Source of the DNA: Entamoeba invadens IP1
Lineage: Eukaryota; Evosea; Mastigamoebida; Endamoebidae
Length of the DNA: 34,685 bases
NCBI RefSeq assembly: GCF_000330505.1
Contig: NW_004191816.1
Location: 102,231-136,915 of the forward strand
Reading direction: 5' to 3'
Under the pieces are notes generated by a model, which searched no databases, had not been told where the DNA came from, and worked only from the letters and a program-made list of their open reading frames with translations. A program made the translations under genes and the position numbers. Of the stretch, positions 1 to 12,140 are shown in pieces (the first letter of the stretch is position 1; each line of letters starts with the position of its first letter).

Positions 1-3000
1 TTTTCCTGATATTATGATGTGTCAATTAATAAATAATTATTGTTGGAGTGACTTACTTAAAAATTACATCAATTTTCAAACAATCTTTGATTTAAAAAGT
101 TGTATTGTTTAATGCATTTTGAAGATACATGTGTTAATACAAATTAGATAACTGGATAAACTTTAACAAAATAAATTATTAAATTCCCAATTGAAGAACA
201 AATTGTTTATATTATACAAAAGGTTTATTTTTTGAAAATCATATGAATAATTTTTAAAAATATGACGTGTAACAATTAATCTTAATAAAAGTTTCGACCC
301 AAAATAGTCTCAAAACAAAATACAATAACGTGTATTGATAAAGGAACAACAAAACAATGTAATATTATTAACTTATTTTATTATAAATTTGGTATTAAAC
401 CACAAAGATCTTCAAAAATTAAAAAGCATAATTAGTAATTTACAAAAAAGTTAATATAAGATCAAAATATAAATATTGTTCGGGTAAAAGTTAATGTGCA
501 TAAATCAAAATACTTTTTATCTGTTCTGAATAATAAAAAGTTTGTAGTTTTTGCTTCAAATCAATAAAGCCATTGTAGTCATATTTGAAAATAACAAAAT
601 AATAGAATAACATTTTTAAAAACGATTTTTCGAAAGCATGTCATTTTGTTTAAAATATACCACAAAAAATTAAACAAGTACATTGAAAGTTAAAGTAAAC
701 TGTTGTAGAAATAATTCAATTTCATTATTATTGCAAAATTAATAACAATAAGTACTTTAAAATTTCATTAATTTTTATCATTTTTTTCACAAAATTGTAA
801 CTAAAAAAATGACGCTTTTATGAAACAAGTTTTTAAAAAATATCAAATTTTTAAATATTTTATTAAATTCTATAAAAGAAATAATAATAACAGACATAAC
901 AATAATTAATATTTAATGAAAATTAAGTTAACACATATCATATTCTCTTGTTAAAAAATAATAAATTATTTAATATAATATATTGATATTAATAACTTAA
1001 TATTTATTTATGATAACATATTTTATTAATTACTTTGTACAAAATAAACATTATAATATTATAATATTATAATATTATAATAACTAAGTCTTATGTATAT
1101 TATTACAAATAATTTATAATTAATTATAATTTTTATAAAGTTTAATATTTTTATTAAAAAGAACAAAAAGTTTTTTATTTTCAAATTCTACAACTAGTTT
1201 ATATTAATTATAATTTTATATAAAAATTGGCATTAGGTGTAATAGTACTTCGCAGTTTGTGAACTAACGTTTTTTTTCAAACTGAAAAAAAATCACGTTT
1301 TAATATTTAATAATTTTTAATAACTTTATCTCCACTTTTGGGATTAATTTATTCAAACAAAATTATTAAAAAAAATCACAAACTGTAAAACTGAATCAAG
1401 TTCGAACAAAATTAATAAAAAACCCAAAACTTTGATTTTTTTGTCTTTGTCAAAAATCCAAATTATGATCAAAAATGCATTTTTTGTCAAATTTTGTAAA
1501 AATAGTTATTAAAGTACATTGTGAAAAAAACAAATAATATTAATCATAAATTAATAATGTTTTCAATTATTTACACAACAAAGTTATCAACACATTAAAA
1601 CGTTTAAATAAATTAATAACCAACATACATAATTGTTAATATACATATATAGTTAAATATAGTTTTAAGTTGAATAATGACTGTTAATGACATTGTTATT
1701 TTCAAATATTGATTGTAATTTATGTGTTATTGATGTATAATTTTGTTAATATGAAAATAATCAAATATTATCAACTGTTACTTATTTCATTGTCTAACTA
1801 CGTCAATGTTCATAATGATTTTTTAATCGCCTATTGTTGATAATTACATGTTAATGAGATATAAAATACAATTAAAAATTGTTTTATTTTTTAATAATAC
1901 AACATACAACAGTAAACACGTGTATTTTGACAACATCACAACATTTATGATTAATTAATATAAAAAGGTGTATTTATTATTATTTTGAAAATAATTTATA
2001 AATAATAATTAATAATTTATTGTTTTTGTTAATCTTTTGTTTTAAAAAACAGCCTAAAAACGTAATAACTATAAACTATGTAAACATGTGAAATAAAATT
2101 AAATCTTTAAATGATAACACTAAAATAAAAAATATAACATTTTACAGCATTTTTATCTTTTGACTTGGAGCTCACAAGTACATGCACATAAAATATTAAA
2201 ATCTTTTTTTCCGTATTCTAAATTTTAATAGTTATGAATTTTTAATTGAATCAAAAAACAAAAATTGTTAATTCTTTCATTGAGTTATAAAACCTGAGTA
2301 TGTAAATCTATATGAAATAGCTTGTTTATCCAATTTTTGTGTTAAAATAATTATATTTTTTGTTGGTACGTCATATATTTAAGTGATCATAAAAATAACG
2401 AGAATCATATATTTTTAAACAAAATTTTATATAATTTAATGTTGATATTATATATTCAAACTGAAACAACAACTCAAATACAAATGAATAATTACAATTA
2501 ATGCTGTATTTGTCTATTCTTATTAAGTTCAGATCATAAAATTTAAATATTTTGCCAAATTCATAAAAAACTGGTTATTACAAATGTATTGAAGTTGGTG
2601 AGAATTTTTGTTCTGTTATAAACATAGAGCATTAAAAAAATAATTTTCAAAAATTAATATTAAATGTATGTCGAGATATATAGAAAGTTACATCGAATAA
2701 AGAATCCTATGTTTTCTATTTATTTGTATTTGTATCATGTCATGTTTAACTATTGGTTTAAAGTTTTAAATGTAATATTCAATAAATTGTATAAATTATA
2801 ATGCGATTGTGATTGTATATATTGATTATAAATTGTTTGCCTGAACAACCTTTTTATGTTTTTTATAAATTAATTAAACTTGAGGTTATGATTTAAAATA
2901 TACAAGTTATGAATAAATCTATAGTCTATATTTATAGTTTATTTGGTACCTTTTAGATTATTACAATATTTCGAGAAGTTGTACAAAAGATATATCCAAA

Positions 3001-3575
3001 TTGTTTGTTTTTTGAGTTTTACTTAATGTGATGTTTATATAAAATTATTGCTATTTTTTTGTCCCCAGATAACATTAAAAGACTGTTTTTATATTCAAAC
3101 TTTAAATGATTTGTTTAATCATAAAAATATCGATTATTTGTATTGGATATTACAAACATTTTTGTTTATTTTTTTATCTTAAACTACTTTTTGGTTCAAA
3201 ATTTTTAGTTCTTTTATTTTTAATAATGTTGTATACATGTTTTCAGTTAACCATATTATAGACAATGTTAATGTGATTAGTTTCAAAAATGCGATTTTGG
3301 TAAATCAATCTTATACTGCTTCCATTTATTTTTTTCTAATTGTTGTCTTATATAAAAAGAAAAAAAGCAATTTAATAAAACTTTTTTCACGCTATTTTCA
3401 ATAATAATTACGTCTTTTTCAGGAAAAAAAATCAGTTAAAAATCAGTTAAATAACTGCAAAGCACTAATCGTTAATTAATAATCCGACTTTAGTTAATTA
3501 TATTATATTTACTTTATTACTCTATAAAGTCAAGATTCAACAACAAAACACAATTTATCAAAACTTAAAAAGACC
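1..3575. other. AT-rich intergenic DNA, no gene seen
   Basis: I found no coding segment with amino-acid composition or motifs above background in either strand. The stretch is very AT-rich with many A and T runs and short inverted repeats. A CTATAAAG sequence near 3521, about 55 bases before the ATG at 3576, may be a relic of the promoter of the broken gene that follows. Confidence 0.6.
1050..1081. repeat. Four tandem copies of the palindrome ATTATAAT
   Basis: ATTATAAT is repeated four times without a mismatch. Each unit is its own reverse complement, so the array can fold on itself. It is probably a simple-sequence slippage product in AT-rich DNA. Confidence 0.85.
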
Positions 3576-4852
3576 ATGAAGACTACCCATCTTGAGATAA
3601 TATACCAAGCCAATGTTGTGTTGTATATAGAAAAAGAGACTACTTTAAGAAATTATCGTTTTATTAACAAACGAGCACTTGAAGAAATTCGCTGTTTAAA
3701 AGTGAATTCACATTCCATTTATTTGAAGTACAACTTACTTTTTAATTTCTTTCCACTTCTTAACACACTTACTGGAAATTTAAACACAATGGTCCATACT
3801 TTGACACATAAGCAGATGAATCAAATCACGTGGTTTAATTGCTCTACTGCAGAAATATTACCAGAGGTTTTTGATGATATCATTTTAAATAAAATTATCA
3901 CTATTAGATAAAATTTGACAGTTTCAGTTATGTTCAAAAACAAAGTCCAATGGTGAGAAAAGTAGTAGTGACGGTTGATGACAACGTCACATTTAAAAAT
4001 ATATAATTTCCATGTTTACAAAAACTTGTTATTAAAAAATCAGTGAATGACAAATTACTAATTAAAATTTTTGATATTTTTGCGACAAACCCGATGTTGC
4101 AATTGGAAGTTATGATATGTAAAGTGACGAAGTGGACATCGACGCAAATTCCAATGACAAATATCACATAATTTGCATCAAAAAACCCACTGACAACAAA
4201 GAAATTAAATCGGGCGCATGTTACAGACTAAAAATTGAAAACGAAGTATTTCCATATTTTAAAATGCCAAATTTCAATATAAAAAGTGTTGATGAAAAGT
4301 TTCTTGATCCAAATCACAGAAAAAGCATTCGTATTTTTTGAAGATAAGTGCTACTCGTTATATACACTCCATATTACTTTTGATCGAAATTTCGTTAAAA
4401 ACATCGACTTGACAAATTTATTTGGGTTGTTACAGTTTTCAGTCTTTTTTAAAAAGACTGTTGAGACTACTATTACAATGCCAAACTCACAAAATAATAT
4501 TTGCAACCTTGAGACATTCGAAATTGTTACTCCATCACACAATAAAATCACGTTTATTGAAACAGAGAGATGCACTAAATTAAGTACAGTGAACATCAAT
4601 TGCGCATTTAATAATATTGCACTTGATTTACAAAATAATAAAGTACAAGTGGTGTTGATTAACACAGGAGATGAAATTGCTAAAGTTAATTTTCGAAGTG
4701 TATTTGAGCGTAACTGGTGTGTGTTTCGCGGTCTTTTTGATGTTAAAGAAATCACTTTCAGAAATGAAATATTCGACTGTCTCTTATTACCAATACAAAT
4801 CAAAAGTTTGCATAAAGTTGTTTTTCAACTTTCGTCTTTTTTAATAAAATAA
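3576..4852 (+). pseudogene. Broken Entamoeba leucine-rich-repeat family gene
   Basis: The first open segment (3576-3911) starts with an ATG and encodes a helical N-terminus with the pattern NVVLYIEKETTLRNYRFINK, like the F-box-like start of the leucine-rich-repeat multigene family of Entamoeba. The same gene continues in other frames: 3911-4006 (KVVVTVDDNVTF) up to a TAA, then on to about 4120, then 4132-4341, then about 4290-4852, which ends at a TAA. The last part has hydrophobic strand-like spacing (LETFEIVTP, LSTVNINCAF, VQVVLINTGD) typical of these irregular leucine-rich proteins. At least three frameshifts and one in-frame stop break it. The total of about 425 codons matches the intact relative at 20983-22410. 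Function is unknown; these proteins are presumed binding or scaffold proteins. Confident that it is one broken gene, less sure of the family. Confidence 0.65.
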
Positions 4853-5168
4853 ACCAAAGGCTAAGTGATATAAATTATTTCTTTAATAATAAACTATAAA
4901 CTTAAAATTAATAATAATAATATATAACAGTATTTTAATGTAAAATAGTAAATCATACTATTTGTGATAAAAAATCAGCTAATAAAACGCCGAAAAATCG
5001 AATAAAATCAATTGAAAATCAATTTATCTAAAAATAAATAAATTTGTATTGGTTCTAAAATATAAAAAAATAAACACATATTTTCAAAATCCACGTATTG
5101 TTTATTTTTCTCAAATTTATAGATAATTTAAAAAAAGCATAAATACTTTTTATTCACAATTAAATTCA

Positions 5169-6344
5169 ATGTCGTTACCATCATCTCGACGTTCTCCGAG
5201 AAATAGTCGGAGTAGAATTGTAGAAACCGAAATCGAAGGATTAAATCAGAGAACACAAGAAGCTATCCAACAACTTATTCAACAGCATTCTGAACATCAA
5301 AGATTTTTCTTTGAGTACATGGTAAATACACGTGGAGGGTTTGACTCGTTGTTCAGATTTTTGGGTTTGAATCCTTTAGTATTCCTCGCTATCAGACCAG
5401 TCGTTAGTGATATCTATACTACAAGAAGAGGACGGAATTTTTTACAATCCAGATGACAGATTTTTGTTGTTTTATCTATTTTTTCGTTACAACAAAATTA
5501 TAAATCTTTGCATTCATTATATAATAACAAACTAAAAAATTGTTAAGGAAGTGAATGAAAGTGCTAAGCTGTTTAAAGTTGTCATGAAAGATTCATATAT
5601 CATTTTTAATAATAAAAATTTTACAATGAACTAATGTGAGTGCTTTTGTTGATTGTACAATAACGCCAACAAACGTTCCAAGTGAAAGTTTTTCTTCTAA
5701 GATGTCGTTCTACAGTTGTAAGTACAAAACGTATTGTATTAAAATTGAAGTTGTTGTTAACTCTGTTACTGGGACTGCATGTTTTGTTTCAGAAGGAGAA
5801 CCAGGTGCTTCTCATGACACGAGATTGTTAAAAAAACTTCTGATGATATTAACACCATGCTCAATGGTACTAAACTCATTGGCGACAAAGGTTATAAAGG
5901 AATTCAGTCGCTTATCCCCAATGGTTTTGTTTCAACAGAGTCTTTACTTTTGGAAAACAGATGTCTGGTTGAACGTTACTTTGGACGTCTCAAAACTGTT
6001 AATGCATTTGCCAGAAAGAAATACAACAAAGATACTGTTTTATACGATGATCTAATAACTTTATGTTGTTGTTTCTGTAACGTGGATATTGGAATCAACC
6101 CGCTTATCAACGTAGATCAGACAAATTATATAAATATTTTCGCAAATTTTGTGAATAAAATTGATGAAAGAAGAAAAAGCACAGAGACAGCAACAGAGTT
6201 TATCGAAAAAGACAACAATCTCAAATCTTTGCATTAGAAGAAGCAGAAAATTGGTCTTATTTATTTGAAGATGATCGTTATGATGGAGAAACAATATATA
6301 CACCAGGTCAACTTGATGGTGATAAGACCGGGACGGAACCTTAA
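5169..6344 (+). pseudogene. Decayed DDE_Tnp_4-type (IS5/Harbinger-like) transposase
   Basis: The pieces lie in order in different frames. 5169-5456 encodes a basic, serine/arginine-rich start and a helical region. About 5440-5540 gives NPDDRFLLFYLFFRYNKI, which resembles the helix-turn-helix next to this transposase domain. 5545-5630 follows. 5636-5830 holds VDCT (first catalytic Asp, 5651-5653) and the conserved GASHDTRLL block. 5830-6230 holds IGDKGYKG (Asp, 5884-5886) and VERYFGRLK (Glu, 5971-5973). The last frame ends in an acidic tail at 6344. The break at about 5830 is a missing base in a seven-A run. Together they make about 390 codons, a normal length for the family. The DDE triad residues survive, but frameshifts and stops prevent translation. 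No convincing terminal repeats were found. Family assignment rests on the motif set. Confidence 0.75.
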
Positions 6345-6845
6345 CAATAAATGAACTGTTTTTGTCATTACAATTTGAATAATTTACTTAAAATAACGGG
6401 AATATTAAATGATCATAGGGTTATCATATTTAATTAAATAGATATCTAATTAATTGTTACAAAGTGAATAAGATCTAATTGTCTTAAGAAAAAACAAAAC
6501 ACAAACAAAATAAAAAGATTAAACTTAAAATAACAAAACAATTGAATATAAACTAAATATAATTTATGTTTTTGGAAATGGACTAATAGAATACTACTTA
6601 TATTCGGGATATAACATTAACTTATAATTATTTATTATTTATTCATTTTATTTAAATCTAGTCGATATGTTTGTTGCATTTAATATGAAATTTTGATATT
6701 TAAATTATCTATTTCTACGTAAATAATGTAGAATCCATTATATTAGCTTTTGGTCTAATGTGTCATTAAAGTAAAAAAACAAAAACTTATAAATTGTGTT
6801 GGTCATCATATTGAAATCGTGATGTAATAAAAATAATTGAATGTA
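6345..6845. other. AT-rich spacer, no gene seen
   Basis: This lies between the decayed transposase and the next element. No coding segment or clear terminal repeat of the upstream transposon was recognised. Confidence 0.5.
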
Positions 6846-7818
6846 CAGGGGTGAAAATGAAGGTATTAATTTGAAAGCGAATGTAATAATTTATGGTTCG
6901 TTTTCTTTTAATCTATTGGTCAAAAACAAACTAACATGTAAATCATTATATTTAAGCCATTTAATGCGACATAATAACAACAAAAAACAAATATAATTGG
7001 ACAATAACCACTATTTCCAACACAGTCACGATTTTTGGAAAAGGAAAATATAGTTAATATTATAGTTTAAAAATTATAAAATTTATTATAAATTTCAACA
7101 CAAGAAATTATAACAATATTAAATATTTAATATACATTTTATTATTCATGTTTATAATAAATTTATTGTTATTTTGTTATTATTCAAACAACACTCGACA
7201 TAAAAATGATTTACGATACTTTGGGTTGTGTTTCACGGCCTTTACGACCGGCCTGCGTATGAAAAACACAAACCAAAAAGTAATAATGAGCTGCATTAAC
7301 CATTCTGAACGTCAATAAAACATTTTTAAATAACTGCGTTGTTAATAAATAAACAAACCATAAAGCTAACACTCACTTACACATTAAAATACACTTAAAA
7401 TATTTATCAAGTTGTAAACAGGTTGTGTTTTGTCTTAAACCCTGAAAATACAATTGAATAATAACAAATTTACTATAAAACACAGTCAACTATTTATAAT
7501 GGTTTAATTAAGACAATTATTACTATTGATTCATATTCTACTGTAGCTGATTATTAAAAACACACAAATTCTAGATGAATTATTAATTAATTATTGATAT
7601 AATTTTAATACTATAAAATTATTAATATGTTGGAATCGTTACAAAACATAATTATTGATTCTTTTCATTTTGTTCGCATTGTTTTTTATTGTCAAATTCA
7701 AATCAAGGGGGTTGGCTTTATTTACGAATTATAAAACCTATAAAAACGCCAAATTTAATATCAAAAACCCTAAAATAATACATCCGCTTTCATATTTATA
7801 CCTTCAGTTTCACCCCTG
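6846..7818. mobile_element. 973-bp non-autonomous TA-flanked element with 38-bp TIRs
   Basis: The left end (6846-6883) begins CAGGGGTGAAAATGAAGG. The right end (7781-7818), read on the other strand, begins CAGGGGTGAAACTGAAGG. By hand count 34 of 38 positions match. TA dinucleotides sit immediately outside both ends (6844-6845 and 7819-7820), as left by pogo or Tc1/mariner insertion. No transposase reading frame survives inside. The interior is AT-rich except for a GC-rich hairpin at 7218-7281. The CAG start resembles the pogo-like elements at 15.6 and 18.1 kb, so mobilisation by a pogo-type enzyme is a reasonable inference. Confidence 0.85.
7218..7281. repeat. Hairpin with GC-rich loop
   Basis: The arms 7218-7233 (ACTTTGGGTTGTGTTT) and 7264-7281 pair with a few mismatches or bulges. 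The 30-base loop carries two GGCC blocks and is far more GC-rich than its surroundings. It lies near the middle of the 973-bp element. It may be a structural remnant or a small RNA. It does not fold as a tRNA and I recognise no RNA family. Confidence 0.6.
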
Positions 7819-8473
7819 TAAATAATCTAAATTGTTTTTGTTATTTTAAATATGTTTTTATGTAATACACGTTTTAAAAACGTTTTATACAGCAACTATA
7901 TTTTCGATTTTATTAATTTTTAATATAATAATCGATATTTTTAATAATTGTTTCAATATATGTATCAATTGAAATATAAAATTTTTATTATTTCGTCTTG
8001 TAGCATTTATTTTAGATGAATTAAAGTGTTCGATTTAATTTTAAAAGAATATTTACTTGATTTCCATCATTTATTCATTTTATATGTTTTAAACATGAAT
8101 ATACATTAAATTAGTATGTGAAATAATTATGCATCTATTTTTTGTTAATATTAAAAGTAACCAATATGCAGTGTTTATTTTTTTTAAAAAATATTATTTA
8201 CAATAAGAAATAATCATTTCAAAAAATTAAATCACGAATCAAAGTAACCATTTTATAACGAAGATATATTTTTATTATAAAACCAAATCAATTGGCTATG
8301 ATCGTGTTTTTTTTCACCAAATTGCAGTTTTTAGTGTCGTCACTTATCACTAAACTATTTAATAGTTTTAAACACAATAAAACAAGTTTTATAAAAAAAG
8401 TTTTGTATTTATTTTTGTATTGCGGGTTTTTATTATATAAATTATCACTGAGATAATTTTTTATTGATATATA
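7819..8473. other. AT-rich spacer, no gene seen
   Basis: No coding signal, repeat or element end was recognised between the two TA-flanked elements. Confidence 0.5.
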
Positions 8474-9596
8474 AACTTGGGCCATAAAGTCCGACACGTT
8501 ATAACAGTATTTTTTTCTTTTGTTTTTCGGGATATTAATATATTTTGTCGAAATTTATACCTGTTTTACTTATCATTATTTTCCCTTATTTCGATTTTTT
8601 GCGTCTTATTTTTTGATTTTTAATTTTCTACTTACACTACAATTTCCTTATTTCAAAATCATGAATTATTTTGGTTTATAAAACACGAAAAATTAATTTC
8701 ATACCCAAATTTTATACAAAAATCGCAAATTTAATCAATATTATAACATTTAAAAAAATGAAAATAAAATTATTTTTTTCAATTTGTTGATTTTTACGAT
8801 AACAACGAAAAACACGACTTAATTATAATTCTATTATTAAATTAAACTAAAAAGTGTATCGTAATTTTATATGGAAACACATGAAATTAATCAAAACACC
8901 ACAAGTAACAAAAATTTTTATTTTCGTTATGTTGAAAATATTAAAATATTAATTATAAAAATGTAAATATATTATAATTGATTAATTTTGTTTTTATAAA
9001 TAAAATATAGGTGATTCGAAATACTAATTTAAATAAAAATAATTTTTTATAATAAAATAAAAATTAACAATTATCACTTGTGTTTATTTGACTTTTATAA
9101 TATTTAATCATTTCATTATTAATTTATTATAGAAGTTGTTTAATAATGATATGAAAAAACAAAGCAAATTACATTATTGTTACTTGACAGAAATATATAA
9201 CAATAATGACAGTTGTAAATGAAACACTTTTATCAATTATTGTGATTATAATAAAATGTATTATAATTATTGTTTTGTTAAACAACAATTATAATACATT
9301 TTATTATATTTTTGTTAATGCTAAAAAACTATTTTTACATTTCAAAACAAAGTAGTTACTTTATTTATAATTTGTGAAAACAATGAATGTTTTAATGAAC
9401 GTTTTTGTGGGATGAACAAAAAAATAATTGAAGAAAAAACACATCAAAAATAATATAAAAATTATAAATGCTCATAACATTTAGCTCATTTCCCGTTTTT
9501 CTTGACATAATTTATTAATTATTTCAATAAAAATTTTAAAAAATAGCAGAAAAACAAATCCGAAAGTCCAATACGTCGGACTTTGTGTCCGGAGTT
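8474..9596. mobile_element. Probable 1.1-kb TA-flanked element with imperfect TIRs
   Basis: The left end begins AACTTGGGCCATAAAGTCCGAC (8474-8495, shown in two parts: AACTTGGGCC then ATAAAGTCCGAC). The right end on the opposite strand (9575-9596) begins AACTCCGGAC then ACAAAGTCCGAC. They share AACT and the run AAAGTCCGAC, about 17 of 22 positions. TA occurs just outside both ends (8472-8473, 9597-9598). The AACT start is shared with the mariner element at 19071. The interior is AT-rich, holds a long perfect hairpin at 9248-9307, and has no recognisable transposase. The TIRs are diverged, so this is an old copy or a chance pairing. Confidence 0.55.
9248..9307. repeat. Long AT-rich hairpin
   Basis: A 21-base arm starting ATAATAAAATGTATTATAAT is repeated as its exact reverse complement ending at 9307. 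Pairing continues inward to about 27-28 pairs with one mismatch, leaving a loop of a few bases. It lies inside the probable 1.1-kb element. It could be a pair of inverted insertions or a slippage palindrome; no function is evident. Confidence 0.8.
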
Positions 9597-11091
9597 TACA
9601 AATAATTTTGACATTTTTGTTGTTTGGACAATTTAAATATAATTATTTGTTTTGTTAAAACATCTCAATTATTTATTTCAATATAAAATTTAGATTGTTT
9701 TATAATATGCATCAATGTACCTGATTCAACAACAAGAAAATGGCAACAAGTCATGGACATGACGTGAATTCGGATAATGACACTAAATACAAGAGTAAAT
9801 TTTATGTACTGGAATAAAATTATTGTCAAAGAGAATAACACTTTTGAATTTTTTGTTAACATACAAATTTTTTTGAGTTTGTTTTGAATTATTTTTTTGA
9901 TAAAGACAACACAAAAATAATAACTTTTTGTAAATATCAGTGGAAAGTAAAAATACATAATAAACAGAAAAAACGTTAGAAAACTCAGTAAGTCATATAA
10001 TTAATAAAATAAATGAAATTTATGGTCTACATAGTCGGTATTAAAAAAAATTAATTGTTTCAAAATGACTATTGTATTATAATTTTATATGTTTTTTTAT
10101 AATTATCACTTATGTGTTTATGCTTCACAATGCAATATACGTTTCATTTCAACTTAAAACCAATTATTTTTTTTATCGTTTTATGTATAAAAACATATTT
10201 ATTTGTTTCAAGAATAGAATGTTATGGTATTTTACCAGTATTATTATTTTGCCTTATTTTACGTTTTTGGTATAAAATTTTATATATTTTTTCATTTTTT
10301 TACAAATTTATTTGTATTTTAGTTCACGATTTGAACTCGTTATTCTATTTTCATATTACTATAATTGAAATACATTGTATAATATAATTATTTTCAAAAA
10401 AAAACACTGCTCTTTTTAGCAGTATTGATTTGTTGGAAATTAAGTACGTCGGCGAGTTAAAATACAATCGTTAGTTTCATTCAAAAAACTATATTTTTGT
10501 CGTTCTATTTATTTCAATTTATAATTTATTTAAAAACAGATTATACAAATTATTGTTCAATTAATTAGATTAATACAATTTGTTTTATTCAAAACCGAAT
10601 AAACTGTAATTAACCCTTCGGGACAAGAAAAATCAAAATTTGTAAAAAAATAAAAATCTTAGTCATTTGTAATGTAAATGTGACCTTTTTTCTTTAATTT
10701 TTTCAAAAAAAGCCAGACACCCTGGAACGACGGCTCTAGTATATTTTTATGGTAAATTGTTATAAATTATAGTAAAAAGTGAATTTTTTGTTGAAGTTGG
10801 GATGAACAAAGGTTCACTTTTTTGCTTGATCTTTTCAGAAACAAGTCATAGTTCAATGGAAAAGTCGGTTCAAAATTTTATTGAGATGTCTACAACCTAT
10901 TACAATAAAACACTTAATTATAAAATATAACAAAGAGATAACTGTAACATAAAACATACTGGTCCGGAATATTCAAAATCTATTGCATCATAAAATAACA
11001 AAGAAAAAATAATAAAGCATAGACTTTGAGGTGTCTTGAAATTTCATTATGCAATTGATCTCAAAAAAATTACCAAGGGAAAATAAATGGA
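9597..11091. other. AT-rich DNA, no supported gene
   Basis: Open stretches on both strands here (for example around 10.1-10.4 kb) code only for Phe/Ile/Tyr-rich peptides expected by chance at this base composition. A TTAACCCTTCGGGAC sequence at about 10612 looks superficially like a piggyBac end (TTAA followed by CCC), but I could not find its partner. Confidence 0.5.
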
Positions 11092-11204
11092 TTTTTTTTG
11101 TAAACTTCGAAAAATACATAAATTTAAAAATTGGGTTTTACTATTTTTTTGTAAAAAAAATAAGATAAGACGTAAAGACACTTTTTTTTGTAAACTTTGA
11201 AAAA
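11092..11204. repeat. 23-base imperfect direct repeat
   Basis: A T run followed by GTAAACTTCGAAAAA (11092-11114) recurs as a T run followed by GTAAACTTTGAAAAA (11182-11204), 90 bases apart with one mismatch. The surrounding A/T runs mean slippage could account for it. Confidence 0.6.
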
Positions 11205-11805
11205 AAATCTTAAAAAAATAAGTGTAAAAATTAACAAAAAATAAGTAAAATACATTTTCAAAAGTATCAAAAATCGCAAAACCAAAAAAAATCATAAAAA
11301 ACGTTTTACAGCCAAACCGAAGACACTCAATTCATACTTTGTCACAACAAGGTTTTGATTTTGGTGATGAATTTTAGTTCGTGCCACTGACCAGAATCAA
11401 AGATATGAATTAATTGTTTGTTCTTTTAATTTTTTATTATTTCCAACCAAAAACAAAGGACAAAATTTGTTTTTTGGAACAATTTCGAATAATTATTATT
11501 CTATTTTAGTACAAAAAGTTAGATTTGCATGGCATACGCGTCTGTTTCGTTGGGATGCATTTTTGGGCAACAAACAAAAAACATGTTAAAAAATAAAGGG
11601 TTTTTTAAAATGAACACAAAAATACAAAAGACCAAATTTCTTTTTAAAAACTCTAAGTAGAAATAATAAGAACCACAGTACATAGTAATTTACTATTAAA
11701 GGATAGTTTATTTGTTGAAAGAAAAATGAAAATTATAGTAAACAATAGTTTGTAATAGTTTTTATATTTTCAAAAAGAGTTCAATCAAACTCAATTTTCC
11801 AAAAA
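11205..11805. other. AT-rich DNA, no supported gene
   Basis: No recognisable reading frame or repeat. The less AT-rich patch near 11530-11570 gave no coding match that I could recognise in any frame. Confidence 0.45.
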
Positions 11806-12140
11806 ATGTTCTCAACAAACGAGTGCATCACAAATTTTGAAGAGTTGAACATCGACCTCTTCAAGTCGACAATCCAGCTTGTCGAGAAGGTGTTGAAAGA
11901 CGCCAGGTTGGACAAGGGAAGCATTGACGATGTTGTGCTGATTGGTTTATAATTAAGAATACCAAATGTCGTTGCTGTAAGCACTTCAATGTGAAAAAAG
12001 CCAAACAAGAGCATAAACCCAGAAGAAGCTATTGCTTATGGTGCTGCTGTCCAAGCCTCTATCTTGACTATGAATGGTGGGAATGCAACAGAAGAAAGAC
12101 AACTTAATCTCAAATTGTTTTTACTAGTCTTGGAAACGGT
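11806..12140 (+). pseudogene. hsp70 (cytosolic-type) pseudogene fragment
   Basis: Hsp70 is an ATP-driven protein-folding chaperone. In frame 1 the sequence reads [20 protein letters not shown] then [17 protein letters not shown], matching the end of the Hsp70 ATPase domain (FEELN...PVEKVL.DA..DK..IDD.VLVGG). A TAA at 11950-11952 follows. The GGSTR motif is damaged, but RIPNV can still be read nearby. After another damaged stretch the original frame resumes at 12001 with [20 protein letters not shown], the hallmark end of the ATPase domain. A degraded piece to about 12140 (LVLET) may correspond to the PLSLGIET segment. Only about 110 of about 650 codons remain. C- and G-ending codons suggest descent from a highly expressed gene. 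Confidence in the family is high. Confidence 0.88.

Noticed and set aside
4855..6760. AAACCAAAGGCTAA at 4855 and its near inverse near 6745-6760 as TIRs of the DDE_4 element
   Set aside because: Only about 11 bases pair, the sequence is AT-rich, and there is no clear target duplication.
7218..7281. GC-rich hairpin as a tRNA
   Set aside because: There is no acceptor stem, anticodon arm or TTC-type loop; a single long stem does not fit a cloverleaf.
10072..10387. Two overlapping plus-strand frames as hydrophobic peptides
   Set aside because: The composition is what random AT-rich DNA gives; no motif or codon bias.
10612..10627. TTAACCCTTCGGGAC as a piggyBac terminus
   Set aside because: No inverted partner with TTAA could be found on the far side of the piggyBac remnant.
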